Below, piece by piece: positions 23,694 to 32,461 of a DNA stretch of 39,310 nt. The first letter of the stretch is position 1, and every line of letters starts with the position of its first letter. The stretch is taken from assembly GCA_002491245.1 (NCBI GenBank), contig DKVO01000032.1, positions 1 to 39,310 of the forward strand, written 5' to 3'. The translations under genes and the position numbers were made by a program. A model generated the notes under the pieces. It made no database searches. It saw nothing but the letters and a program-made list of their open reading frames with translations, and was not told where the DNA came from. Origin of the DNA: Porphyromonadaceae bacterium UBA7176. Its GTDB lineage: Bacteria > Bacteroidota > Bacteroidia > Bacteroidales > Muribaculaceae.

Positions 23694-24323
23694 TTAATCG
23701 AGACGGCGGCGGACATAGTCTATCACCATATCGGCTAATTGCTCCATCGGCAGACTCGACGAATCGATGCACAGGTCGTAGCTCGATGCGGCGCCCCAGC
23801 GCTTGTCGGTGTAGAAGTTGTAGAAGTTGGCTCTGAGTTTGTTGGTGCGTCCGGCCAAAGCCTTGGCTTCGTCGAGGCTTTTTGATTCGCAGCGTTCGAC
23901 GATGCGTTTGGCACATTCATCTATAGGTGCGTGGACAAATATGTTTACTACATTGTCGACATCTCGCAACACATAGTCGGCGCTGCGGCCCACGATTACA
24001 CAAGGCTCACCTTCCGCCAGTTCGTGGATGAAATCGCATTGGGCTTTGTATACTTTGTCGGAACTTCCACCACTCGGGTCTCCGACCCACGACATCGGAT
24101 AAAAGCCCATTGAGAACGGTATGATACTGCCCATTATCTTGGGCGCTTTTTCGTCGCCTTGCTCGAAATACTCGATATTGTATCCGGCCTTTTCAGCCGC
24201 TTTTATCAGCAGCATCTTGTCGTAGAAAGCGATGCCGAGACGGTCGGCAATCATGCGCCCGAGTGCGCGACCGCCGCTGCCGAAACTGCGGCCTATTGTG
24301 ATTACGTATTTTGATGGAAGCAT
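23694..24323 (-). CDS. Cytidylate kinase-like P-loop protein
   Basis: 209 residues of the cytidylate-kinase-like (AAA_26) family. The P-loop is ITIGRSFGSGGRALGRMIADRLG (about residues 9-31), a variant of the GxxGSGG nucleotide-binding loop, followed by AFYDKMLLIKAAEKAGY, EPCVIVGRSADYVLRD and NIFVHAPIDECAKRIVERC, with a lid and a helical C-terminus (YDLCIDSSSLPMEQLADMVIDYVRRRLD). Nucleoside monophosphate kinase activity is expected from the fold, but these proteins are distinct from true Cmk and the substrate is uncertain. No consensus promoter is visible directly upstream; a long inverted repeat lies there instead. Confidence 0.85.
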   Translation of the reverse strand: MLPSKYVITIGRSFGSGGRALGRMIADRLGIAFYDKMLLIKAAEKAGYNIEYFEQGDEKAPKIMGSIIPFSMGFYPMSWVGDPSGGSSDKVYKAQCDFIHELAEGEPCVIVGRSADYVLRDVDNVVNIFVHAPIDECAKRIVERCESKSLDEAKALAGRTNKLRANFYNFYTDKRWGAASSYDLCIDSSSLPMEQLADMVIDYVRRRLD

Positions 24324-24343
24324 TGGTGTTTAAGATGTAGAGA

Positions 24344-24389
24344 TGTGTCAAAATTCAGAAGTATTGACAAGCATCTGAATTTTGACACA
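24344..24389. repeat. 16-bp perfect inverted repeat between GH57 and the cytidylate kinase-like gene
   Basis: TGTGTCAAAATTCAGA (24344-24359) and its exact reverse complement (24374-24389) flank a 14-base loop. It is AT-rich, and no T-run follows on either strand. It could be a weak terminator for the glycogen operon, an RNA processing site or a protein-binding palindrome. Confidence 0.75.
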
Positions 24390-24409
24390 ATCATATTGAG
24401 TTTTCCGGT

Positions 24410-25840
24410 TTATTCGCCGGTTTTTGTGCTCTTGCGTTTTTTAGTGGTTTTGGCTTCTGCCTTATCTTCGGTTTTTGAAGCAGCTTTGGCCCGGGTCCTT
24501 TTCTTCGGTGTGCCTGTGGCGGCTTCGTTGTTTGCTTCTTCGCGCTTACGGTGTTCGATGTTGTACTGCTCGATATTCTTACGCATCGACGCAAGTTCTT
24601 TGTTGAGGACTTCGATTTCCGCTCCCTGATTTGCGATAGTCATCAGCAGGGGGTTGAGCTCTTCGTTGTCGACCTGCGAGGGGAATTCTTCTTCGACGCG
24701 CATGAGGAAGTCGGCCAATACGTTCATGTAGTTTGTAAACGCAGCGAAGTTGGTTTCGTAGGGGCTGAAAGCCGCGCGGTTGCCCATGTAGTAGAAGTGG
24801 TCGCAACTCTGGAGGTACTGCCAGTCGCGCTTGAGTGCACGGTTCTGGCATTTGCGTACACGCTCTGAGGCAGAGTAGAGTTTTTCGAAGGCTTCGTTCT
24901 GCAGTCGGTTGCCGAGCCATGCCGAGGTGTCACGGGCTTCGTCGGCACTCGATATCGGGTGCATCACGCTAAGGTCGCCGACAGGTTTTATTTTTGCTAT
25001 CGCTTCCGAGGGCGTGACGAAGTCGATGCCATGTTCGGCTGCGAAGCGCGGCAGAGCTTCGAGGAATTGGAATATGCCGGTAGTGGCCGGATGGAGGTCT
25101 CCGAAAGTCTCGAGGTTGAGGAATACGTTGATAATCTGTTCTTCCTGAGGTGTAGAGGCTATCCAGTCGATATATTTATCGGCGGTGAGAGGGAACTCGT
25201 TCCATGAAGAGTCGTTGAAGCGGTATGCGATGTCGTCGCTGAGTTTACCGTTGCGTAGGAGCAGGCGCAGTTTGGGAGCCGATGCTGCGGTGTAGATGTA
25301 GTTGGGCGATTTCCATCCGAGGATATGCTTGGCACCTTCGGTCAACACGCCCTTGAAGCCCATAGCTGTCAATTGAGGTGCGAGATCGTCGTCGTAGATG
25401 AGTTCGGTGTTGCGTATGACTTTAGGCGATACGCCGAAACGGTTGCGCAGGATGCTGCATGTGTCGGCCACCTGCTGGGCAAATTCCTCGGGGTCGGCCA
25501 GGGATGCGAGCGAATAGGCGAACGGTTGGGCGACAAATTCAACGCATCCTGTGTCGGCGAGCTTTTTCAGCACGTCGATGAACTCGGGCACATAGTGCTC
25601 GAACTGTTCAAGAGCCACACCCGATATGGCTATCGAGCAGCGGAAACGTCCCTGATTGCCTTCAATCATGCGCAACAGTGTTTCAGCGGCCGGGATATAG
25701 CTGTTGCGAGCTATACGTGTAACGATATCATCGTTGGTGAAATCGTCGAAGTAATAGTGGTCGCGGCCGATGTCGAAGAAACGGTAGCGTTTCAGGCGGA
25801 ACGGCTGATGTATCTCAAAGTTAAAACAAATAGCTTTCAT
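24410..25840 (-). CDS. GH57 family alpha-amylase-like glycoside hydrolase
   Basis: 476 residues. HQP at 11-13 (FEIHQPFRLKRY) is the GH57 first conserved region; Glu146 in IRNTELIYDDD and Asp248 in LNLETFGD are the candidate nucleophile and acid/base. There is no signal peptide, so it acts in the cytoplasm, presumably on glycogen or maltodextrins. A coiled coil (about residues 405-440) and a Lys/Ala/Thr-rich tail (about 444-476: KKRTRAKAASK, AKTTKKRKSTK) extend beyond the catalytic core. It is the last gene of the order debranching enzyme - glycosyltransferase - GH57, which I recall as conserved in Bacteroides. Some GH57 homologues are inactive, so activity is inferred from the two residues. 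Confidence 0.88.
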   Translation of the reverse strand: MKAICFNFEIHQPFRLKRYRFFDIGRDHYYFDDFTNDDIVTRIARNSYIPAAETLLRMIEGNQGRFRCSIAISGVALEQFEHYVPEFIDVLKKLADTGCVEFVAQPFAYSLASLADPEEFAQQVADTCSILRNRFGVSPKVIRNTELIYDDDLAPQLTAMGFKGVLTEGAKHILGWKSPNYIYTAASAPKLRLLLRNGKLSDDIAYRFNDSSWNEFPLTADKYIDWIASTPQEEQIINVFLNLETFGDLHPATTGIFQFLEALPRFAAEHGIDFVTPSEAIAKIKPVGDLSVMHPISSADEARDTSAWLGNRLQNEAFEKLYSASERVRKCQNRALKRDWQYLQSCDHFYYMGNRAAFSPYETNFAAFTNYMNVLADFLMRVEEEFPSQVDNEELNPLLMTIANQGAEIEVLNKELASMRKNIEQYNIEHRKREEANNEAATGTPKKRTRAKAASKTEDKAEAKTTKKRKSTKTGE

Positions 25841-25873
25841 TGTTTGATATTGTTTGTTGAGGCCGTCTTTGCA

Positions 25874-27136
25874 TCAGCGACCCAGTACTTTATTATAAAT
25901 GTCGATAACTTTTCGGCCGGCTTTGTCCCATGTTATCTGAGCGACTTCTGCTAAACCGTCCTCGCGCATCTGGCGGTAGAGGGCAGGGTAGGATATGATA
26001 GCATGGATAGCATCGGCCATTGCGTCGATATCCCAATAGTCGGTCTTGATCACGTTGTCGAGGATTTCGGCGCATCCGCTCTGCTTCGATATTATCGACG
26101 GCACGCCCATCTGCATGGCTTCGAGCGGAGATATGCCGAATGGTTCGGATACCGACGGCATGATATACACGTCGCTGGCCTTTAGCATTTCGTAGACCTG
26201 ACGGCCTTTCTGGAAGCCGGGGAAGTGGAAGCGGTCGGCTATACCGCGCTCGGCCGCGAGGTTGATCATCTTTTCCATCATATCTCCCGAGCCGGCCATG
26301 ACGAAGCGCACGTTGTTGCAGTTGCGCAACACTTTGGCGGCGGCTTCGACGAAATATTCGGGTCCTTTCTGCATCGTGATGCGTCCCAGGAAAGTCACCA
26401 CTTTTTCTTTTGTTGCCCTCGGCATCTCGATGTCGAGCAGATCCTGGCTCAGAGGCACTACGGCGTTGTGTACGGTCGTCACCTTGGCAGGGTCGATACC
26501 ATAATGGTCGATGACCGTCTGTCGGGTGAGGTTGCTCACCGTGATCACATGGTCGGCATGTGTCATGCCGTCGCGCTCGATACCGTAGACAGTGGGGTTG
26601 GGCTTGCCTCGCGAGCGGTCGTACTCGGTGGCATGAACATGCACCACAAGAGGTTTTCCGGTCACTTGTTTGGCGTGAATGCCTGCTGGGTAGGTGAGCC
26701 AGTCGTGGCTGTGGATTATATCGAAATCAAGAGTTCTCGCTATCACGCCGGCAGTGATCGAGTAGTTGTTGATTTCCTCGAGAATATTGTCGGGATATCG
26801 GCCTGAAAACTCGATGCATCCGAGGTCGTTTGTACGCATGTAGTTGAAGTCGGCGTAGATATGGTCGCGCAGACGGTAGTACAGGTCGGGATCCATCACC
26901 TTGCCTATGCGCGACTCCACATAGTCGCGGTTGACGTCGCGCCAAGCCACCGGAACTTGCGATGTGCCGATGATATTGGCGAAACTCTTGTCTTCATCGC
27001 CAAATGGCTTGGGAATGACAAAGGTGATGTCCATGTCGCCGCATTCCCACATGCCGCGCGTCAGGCCGTAGCTTGCCGTGCCGAGACCGCCCAGGATATG
27101 AGGGGGGAACTCCCAACCGAACATTAATGCTTTCAT
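25874..27136 (-). CDS. Glycosyltransferase of GT4/glycogen-synthase type
   Basis: 420-residue GT-B fold enzyme. The N-terminal FGWEFPPHILGGLGTASYGLTRGM contains the Gly-rich loop common to GT4 and GT5; IIHSHDWLTYPAGIHAKQ and HVHATEYDR follow. The C-terminal half has VVTFLGRITMQKGPEYFVEAA and EPFGISPLEAMQMG, an E-x7-E nucleotide-sugar binding motif. Flanked by glycogen debranching enzyme (27 bases upstream) and GH57 (33 bases downstream), it is probably the alpha-glucan-synthesising enzyme of this operon. Whether it uses UDP- or ADP-glucose cannot be told. No signal peptide. Confidence 0.88.
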   Translation of the reverse strand: MKALMFGWEFPPHILGGLGTASYGLTRGMWECGDMDITFVIPKPFGDEDKSFANIIGTSQVPVAWRDVNRDYVESRIGKVMDPDLYYRLRDHIYADFNYMRTNDLGCIEFSGRYPDNILEEINNYSITAGVIARTLDFDIIHSHDWLTYPAGIHAKQVTGKPLVVHVHATEYDRSRGKPNPTVYGIERDGMTHADHVITVSNLTRQTVIDHYGIDPAKVTTVHNAVVPLSQDLLDIEMPRATKEKVVTFLGRITMQKGPEYFVEAAAKVLRNCNNVRFVMAGSGDMMEKMINLAAERGIADRFHFPGFQKGRQVYEMLKASDVYIMPSVSEPFGISPLEAMQMGVPSIISKQSGCAEILDNVIKTDYWDIDAMADAIHAIISYPALYRQMREDGLAEVAQITWDKAGRKVIDIYNKVLGR

Positions 27137-27163
27137 ATTGACTTTAATTATATAAGATTGGGA

Positions 27164-29116
27164 TTAAGCGTTATGGTCAAAACGTTTGAGGCTACGGTAG
27201 GCCCTGAGAACCTCGGCCACATTGGTGGCATGACTCACAGCTCCGCGTCCGGTATAGGGAGGATTACCATCGTAGAGCTGGCTGAGCGAGGCGATGCAGC
27301 CTTCGGTCATCTCATCCTCAAAGCCTATGAAGAGACGGTCGATATATCCGACGCCGCTCATGCCGAACACACGCAGATAAGCGTCGGCATAGAAGCCGGC
27401 CAACCAGGGGCGGACAGGGCCGTTGTGCATCGCGAATTCGCGTTCGTCCGGCGAACCGAGGTAGTTGGGGCGGTAGCCATAGCTTTTGGGCGACAGCGTA
27501 CGGAGTCCTTTTGGTGTGAGCAGTTCGCGCGTCACTACATCGAGGACACCTTTGCGCTGACGGCGGTCGAGGGGCGAATAGTCAAGTCCGATCGCTATGG
27601 CCATATTCGGGCGTACCGAAGGGTCGGCATAGCTTCCGTCGACGAAATCGTAGAGGTAGCCGCTCTCGTTGAGGAAGGTGTCGGTGAACGGTTTCTTCAT
27701 CTTGTCGGCGGCTTCAAGCCATTTCTCGCGTTCTCTGGAGAGGCTGTCATCGCCCTCTGCGAGCGAGGCTGCAAACATCAGTGCGTTGTACCACAGTGCG
27801 TTGAATTCGACAAGCATTCCGGTGCGCCGTACCACCGGTGCGCCATTGAGCATGGAGTTCATCCATGAGGCCGGACGGATGTGTCCGTCGGTGCTGAGCA
27901 GGCCGCTGTCGGGGTCGACAAAGAGGTTGGGGTATCCGTCGCGCAGGATAGCGTCGACAAGCTGGGCTACGGGCTCAAAGTATTTCTTTCGGCATTCTTC
28001 GAGTCCTACATTTTTTGCATATTGCTGTATGGCCCATATGGCCCACAGTGGTATGTCGGGCAGGTCTATACCCTGTATGTGTTTCGACAGCTGTCCGGTG
28101 TCGGCGTATCGTATCAGCGATTTGAGGGCCGTATCACATATTGCCTCGAAGTCGGCGCGGTGGTCGATGGCGAGCGTAAGGCCCGGAAGAGCCATGAACG
28201 TGTTACGGGCCAGTACCACACCCCAGGGGAAGCCCGAGATGATGTATGTCCCTTCGCCTCGGCGTATATAGAATTGCTTGGCGCTGTTCTTCAGACAATT
28301 GTAGAACGACGTGCGCGGTGTACGTCCGGCAACTTCGGTCTCGTACATCTTGTTGAGCTTACGGGTGTCGACCTTGCTCACGCCGGCAGAAAAAATTATC
28401 GACTCGCCTTTTTTGATTGGCACCTCGAAGTATCCCGGTACCCACAGGTCTTCGCAGTATGGTACTCCGCGCTCAAGATCTTTGACATATTCGATGCCGT
28501 TGTACCAATTCGGTTCGTCGACCCATGTCGGTTTGCGGTTAAACTGCATGTATAGAGTCGGATATCCGTCGTAGAGACAAGCCGATACGCCGTTGGGCAC
28601 CTGAGCGATGTCGCGGTTGATAGCATCGTTGGCCACACAGAGGCTGTTTACCTCGCGGAAAGCGAGGAACGGGCGGAAGCGGAGTGTCGTGGGCGAATGG
28701 GCCTCGACAAGAGTGTAACGTATGAGGATACGGTTTTCCTGGCTGATAAAAATCTTCTCCTTGGTCAGTATCACGCCACCTACACGGTAGGTCATGCGCG
28801 GCACTTCCTCGCAGTCGAACTCGCGGATATATTTATGTCCGGCAGGGCTATAGACACCGCCTTGGTAGCGGTGGATGCCTAAGTTGAATGGGGCTCCGTG
28901 CTGGATTACTGTCTCGTCGAGGCTCGACAGAAGCACATGCGGCTTATTGTCCATCTCCTCTATAGGGATTACCAACAGGCCGTGTTGCTTGCGTGTGTTG
29001 CATCCAACCAGCGTCGTGCAGTGGTATGCTCCAGCCTGGTTGGTGCGGAGCATCTCCTTAGGGAGCGACTGGTCCAAGTTGATGAGCAGTTTCTTATCGA
29101 ATTTAAGATAACTCAT
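27164..29116 (-). CDS. Glycogen debranching enzyme (amylo-alpha-1,6-glucosidase type)
   Basis: 650 residues. The N-terminal GDE_N-like beta domain (about residues 15-240) has NQAGAYHCTTLVGCNTRKQHGLLV and a (alpha/alpha)6 catalytic domain follows (about 290-645), with GFPWGVVLARNTFMALPGLTLA, IPLWAIWAIQQYAKN, DSGLLSTDGHIRPASWMN, VEFNALWYNALMFA and RPNMAIAIGLDYSPL. It should hydrolyse alpha-1,6 branches of glycogen in the cytoplasm. The start at 29116 (MSYLKFDKKLL) is preferred to the 37-residue longer frame, whose extension has no family similarity. It is the first gene of a three-gene glycogen operon. I could not find a consensus promoter upstream. Confidence 0.9.
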   Translation of the reverse strand: MSYLKFDKKLLINLDQSLPKEMLRTNQAGAYHCTTLVGCNTRKQHGLLVIPIEEMDNKPHVLLSSLDETVIQHGAPFNLGIHRYQGGVYSPAGHKYIREFDCEEVPRMTYRVGGVILTKEKIFISQENRILIRYTLVEAHSPTTLRFRPFLAFREVNSLCVANDAINRDIAQVPNGVSACLYDGYPTLYMQFNRKPTWVDEPNWYNGIEYVKDLERGVPYCEDLWVPGYFEVPIKKGESIIFSAGVSKVDTRKLNKMYETEVAGRTPRTSFYNCLKNSAKQFYIRRGEGTYIISGFPWGVVLARNTFMALPGLTLAIDHRADFEAICDTALKSLIRYADTGQLSKHIQGIDLPDIPLWAIWAIQQYAKNVGLEECRKKYFEPVAQLVDAILRDGYPNLFVDPDSGLLSTDGHIRPASWMNSMLNGAPVVRRTGMLVEFNALWYNALMFAASLAEGDDSLSREREKWLEAADKMKKPFTDTFLNESGYLYDFVDGSYADPSVRPNMAIAIGLDYSPLDRRQRKGVLDVVTRELLTPKGLRTLSPKSYGYRPNYLGSPDEREFAMHNGPVRPWLAGFYADAYLRVFGMSGVGYIDRLFIGFEDEMTEGCIASLSQLYDGNPPYTGRGAVSHATNVAEVLRAYRSLKRFDHNA

Positions 29117-29389
29117 TTGGGTGTTTGGATTATATACGGTGTTTATGTTCTTTAATGTCAAGACGGTCGGGGTTGTGTGTTTACCCCAACGACGTGCGAA
29201 TTTAAACCAAATAATCAACAAAAGCAAGCAAACATGCCGTTAAACATGTTTTTTGCAGGCCGCATGGCAGGTATGGTCCGGTAAACATTTAAGATTTGTG
29301 TATGTCAATAAAAATAGTTAACTTGCGCGATATTTGAACCGAGCATAATGTTGGCCATGAAATACGATGTCTTTATAAGTTATTTTAAT

Positions 29390-29408
29390 GGTCATATGAC
29401 CTCCGGAG
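29390..29408. promoter_or_regulatory. Tandem palindromes, possible operator
   Basis: GGTCATATGACC (29390-29401) and CTCCGGAG (29401-29408) are perfect palindromes sharing one base. They occupy the place where a -33 TTTG would be for the -7 element at 29423, suggesting a regulator site. Confidence 0.4.
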
Positions 29409-29422
29409 AAAATTTTTATCAG

Positions 29423-29430
29423 TAACTTTG
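29423..29430 (+). promoter_or_regulatory. -7 promoter element TAACTTTG of the receiver/PPDK operon
   Basis: Exact TAnnTTTG match 22 bases before ATG 29453. The -33 element is absent and replaced by palindromes. Confidence 0.6.
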
Positions 29431-29452
29431 CTGAATAAAAACCGAAATATAC

Positions 29453-32400
29453 ATGAACGAAGAAGCGCTAAGCCGCATGTACTTGAAGGAGACATCGTTC
29501 CAGGCCTTGATGCAACACCGTGTATTCAACGTATTGCTCGTCGCCTCGACCTACGATGCATTCATGATGGAAGAGGACGGCAGGGTCGAGGAACAGCTCT
29601 ACAACGAGTATGTGGCCCTCAACCTCAGCTCGCCTCCGCGCGTCACACGCGTCTCCACGATGGCCGAGGCTGTGGAGGCTTTTGCCTCAAAGACATTCGA
29701 CCTCGTCATTGCCATGCCCGGCAGCGATATATCCGACACCTTCGATGGAGCTGCTGAAGTAAAGAAACTTTACCCCAATGTCCCCATCGTTGTCCTCACT
29801 CCTTTCAGCAAAGAGGTGTCGCGGCGCCTTGCCATGCAGGATCTGAGCCATGTCGACTACGTATTCTCATGGCTTGGCAACATGGACCTCCTGCTTGCCA
29901 TAATAAAGCTTCTCGAAGACAAACTCAATGCCGACGACGTCACCGACGTCGGTGTGCAGATGATAATGCTTGTCGAAGACTCCGTCCGCTTCTATTCGTC
30001 CGTATTGCCTCATATCTACAAATTCCTTCTCAAGCAGTCGATGCTATTCTCCACCGAGGCCCTCAACCAGCACGAGCAGATGCTTCGTATGCGCGGACGT
30101 CCGAAAGTGATGCTGGCGCGTAACTACGAAGAAGCCGTCGACCTCTATAAGCGCTACGGTGGAAAGATGCTCGGCGTAATAAGCGATGTATCATTCGCTC
30201 GCGACGGTCAGAAAGACCGTGCCGCTGGCATACGACTTGCCAAATGGCTACGCGAGCAAGACCCTTATCTGCCTATTATCATCGAATCATCGGAGTCGTC
30301 GAACGCCGGAGCAGTGGCCGAATTCGGGGGTACATTTATCGATAAAAACTCCAAGAAACTGCCCGTTGATCTCGGCGAGGCCATTATGGCCAACTTTGGC
30401 TTCGGCGACTTCATAATCCGCAATCCGGCCGACAAAAGCCCCATAATGACAATCCGTAATCTTAAGGATATGCAGGAAAATATCTTTAAGATACCGGCCG
30501 ACGCCCTCCTTTACCACGCTTCGCACAACGACATTTCGCGTTGGCTCTATTCCCGGGCACTTTTCCCTATAGCCGATGTGGTGAAGCGTCACCACTTCAC
30601 ATCGCTCGAGGAAGCTCCGGCAGTAAAGCAGCTATTCTTCGATCTCATCATCAAATACAGGAAGATGAAAAACCGTGGTGTCGTCGCGGTTTTCAAGAAA
30701 GACCGTTTCGACCACTACTCAAATTTCGCCCGTATAGGGCAGGGTAGTCTTGGTGGCAAAGGGCGCGGACTGGCATTTATCGACTCTATAATAAAGAAAA
30801 ACCCTGTCTGCGACAACTTCTACGGCATCACCATATCAATACCACGCACCGTCGTGCTCTGTACCGATGTGTTCGACGAGTTCATGAGCTCAAACAAGCT
30901 CTATCCGCTCGCCCTTAGCGATGCCTCCGACAGCACAATTCTCGAAGCCTTCCTTGCCGCGAAGCTGCCTGAGCGTCTCGAAGAAGATCTCCTTGCACTC
31001 TTCGATGTCGTCGACAGGCCATTTGCCGTGCGTAGCTCAAGCCTCCTCGAAGACTCCCACTACCAACCTTTCGCCGGTATCTACGCCACATATATGGTGC
31101 CCTATACCTCCGACCGCGATATGAGGTTGCGATGGCTCGAAGATGCGGTAAAAGGAGTCTACGCTTCGGTTTTCTATGCTGCCAGCAAAACATACATGAC
31201 AGCCACAAGCAACGTCATCGATCAGGAAAAAATGGCTGTCATAATCCAGGAAGTCGTTGGTGAGGACCGGGCCGGATTTTACTTCCCCTCGTTTTCTGGT
31301 GTAGGCCGTTCGCTCAACTACTATCCTCTCGGCGACGAAGAACCCGAAGACGGCGTGGTAGAGCTTGCTGTAGGCCTTGGCAAATACATTGTCGATGGTG
31401 GACGTGGACTACGCTTCTCACCCCTCCATGCCGACCATGTTTTGCAGACATCGACACTCGACCTTGCCCTGCGTGACACGCAGACCAAACTTTTTGCCAT
31501 AAAACCTGTCGGCACAGATGCTCCTGATGCATTCTCTGTCAATCTCGACGAAGGTGATAACCTCGTCAAAAAGAATGTGCAGGACTTTGCCGGGACGGGT
31601 GCTTTGCGTTATATGGTGTCGACATTCGATCCTCTCGACGGTATGCTCAAAGACTTCGAGGAAGGCCGCGGAAGGCGTGTGGTGACATTCTCCAACATCC
31701 TCCGCGACAAAGTCCTGCCGGTGGCCGAAGCCCTCGACTTCATGCTCAAACAGGGGCAGATGGCGATGCAACGTCCCGTCGAGATTGAATTTGCAGGCAA
31801 TATAGCTCCCAAAGTAAGCGAAAACGGCATCAAGGGTCACATATATTGGTTGCAGATAAGGCCTATCATCGACAAGAAAAACCTTATAAACGACACCGTC
31901 CTCGACCGTCCTGATTCCGATCTCATCCTGCGCAGCAGGACAGCTATGGGAAACGGCATGATAGAGGGAGTGAAAAGCATTGTATATGTGCGTCCCGACA
32001 AATTCGATTCGTTCAACAACCCGTCTACGGTCGACATAATCCGTCGCATCAACGACGGATTTGCTGCCCGTGGTGAAGGCTATATCCTCATCGGGCCCGG
32101 CCGTTGGGGCTCATCCGATCCTGCCCTCGGTATACCCGTGCGTTGGACCGATATATCGGCGGCCCGACTCATCGCCGAGGCTTCCCTGCCGGGCTACCGT
32201 ATAGAGCCGAGCCAAGGCACTCATTTCTTCCAGAACCTTACCTCCTTCGGTGTCGCATATTTTACTATCGACCAGGAGGCCGGCGAAGGTCTCTACGACA
32301 GCGCATACCTTGACTCCTGTCCGGCCGTTTACGACGACGGCACTGTGCGTGTCGTCACTTTCGACACGCCGCTTGCTGTGGCCGTCAATGGCCGATCCGG

Positions 32401-32461
32401 TCTTGGCACTGTCGCCAAACCGGGTATTGATTCCTACAACAACTTAGACAATCCAGAATAA
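29453..32461 (+). CDS. Receiver-domain / PEP synthase ATP-binding (PPDK_N) fusion protein
   Basis: 1002 residues. The N-terminal receiver-like domain (about residues 20-155) lacks the usual phospho-Asp (DLVIAMPGSD). A second domain (about 168-330) looks intact: Glu175-Asp176 in MLVEDS, acceptor Asp245 in GVISDVSFARDG, Ser in IIIESSES and Lys in FIDKNSKK. The PPDK_N ATP-grasp region runs from about 425 to 806, with LGGKGRGLAFI (434-443), FAVRSSSLLEDS (Arg527) and GHIYWLQIRPI. The last 200 residues (including GPGRWGSSDP) are a separate domain; no phosphohistidine swivel and no PEP-binding barrel are present, so this is not a working PEP synthase. Probably a signal-responsive phosphotransfer or ATP-binding protein; function unknown. 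Its stop overlaps the next ATG (TAATG). Confidence 0.8.
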   Translation: MNEEALSRMYLKETSFQALMQHRVFNVLLVASTYDAFMMEEDGRVEEQLYNEYVALNLSSPPRVTRVSTMAEAVEAFASKTFDLVIAMPGSDISDTFDGAAEVKKLYPNVPIVVLTPFSKEVSRRLAMQDLSHVDYVFSWLGNMDLLLAIIKLLEDKLNADDVTDVGVQMIMLVEDSVRFYSSVLPHIYKFLLKQSMLFSTEALNQHEQMLRMRGRPKVMLARNYEEAVDLYKRYGGKMLGVISDVSFARDGQKDRAAGIRLAKWLREQDPYLPIIIESSESSNAGAVAEFGGTFIDKNSKKLPVDLGEAIMANFGFGDFIIRNPADKSPIMTIRNLKDMQENIFKIPADALLYHASHNDISRWLYSRALFPIADVVKRHHFTSLEEAPAVKQLFFDLIIKYRKMKNRGVVAVFKKDRFDHYSNFARIGQGSLGGKGRGLAFIDSIIKKNPVCDNFYGITISIPRTVVLCTDVFDEFMSSNKLYPLALSDASDSTILEAFLAAKLPERLEEDLLALFDVVDRPFAVRSSSLLEDSHYQPFAGIYATYMVPYTSDRDMRLRWLEDAVKGVYASVFYAASKTYMTATSNVIDQEKMAVIIQEVVGEDRAGFYFPSFSGVGRSLNYYPLGDEEPEDGVVELAVGLGKYIVDGGRGLRFSPLHADHVLQTSTLDLALRDTQTKLFAIKPVGTDAPDAFSVNLDEGDNLVKKNVQDFAGTGALRYMVSTFDPLDGMLKDFEEGRGRRVVTFSNILRDKVLPVAEALDFMLKQGQMAMQRPVEIEFAGNIAPKVSENGIKGHIYWLQIRPIIDKKNLINDTVLDRPDSDLILRSRTAMGNGMIEGVKSIVYVRPDKFDSFNNPSTVDIIRRINDGFAARGEGYILIGPGRWGSSDPALGIPVRWTDISAARLIAEASLPGYRIEPSQGTHFFQNLTSFGVAYFTIDQEAGEGLYDSAYLDSCPAVYDDGTVRVVTFDTPLAVAVNGRSGLGTVAKPGIDSYNNLDNPE

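Larger units (their letters stand above)
29117..29452. other. 336-base divergent intergenic region
   Basis: It separates the minus-strand glycogen operon from the plus-strand receiver/PPDK operon. It holds an imperfect AAACATG/CATGTTT hairpin (29231-29252) followed by T residues, tandem palindromes at 29390-29408 and a TAACTTTG -7 element at 29423. No ORF or RNA gene is evident. G/C strand bias changes sign around its right end. Confidence 0.6.

Noticed and set aside
29231..29255. AAACATG/CATGTTT hairpin followed by T residues as a terminator
   Set aside because: The stem is weak and AT-rich, and no gene on the plus strand ends upstream; the minus-strand operon starts, not ends, nearby.
29338..29365. 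Sequence with CATAA core as a definite dif site
   Set aside because: Only the left arm resembles a XerC site; the right arm matches poorly, so it is mentioned only as a weak candidate within the skew finding.
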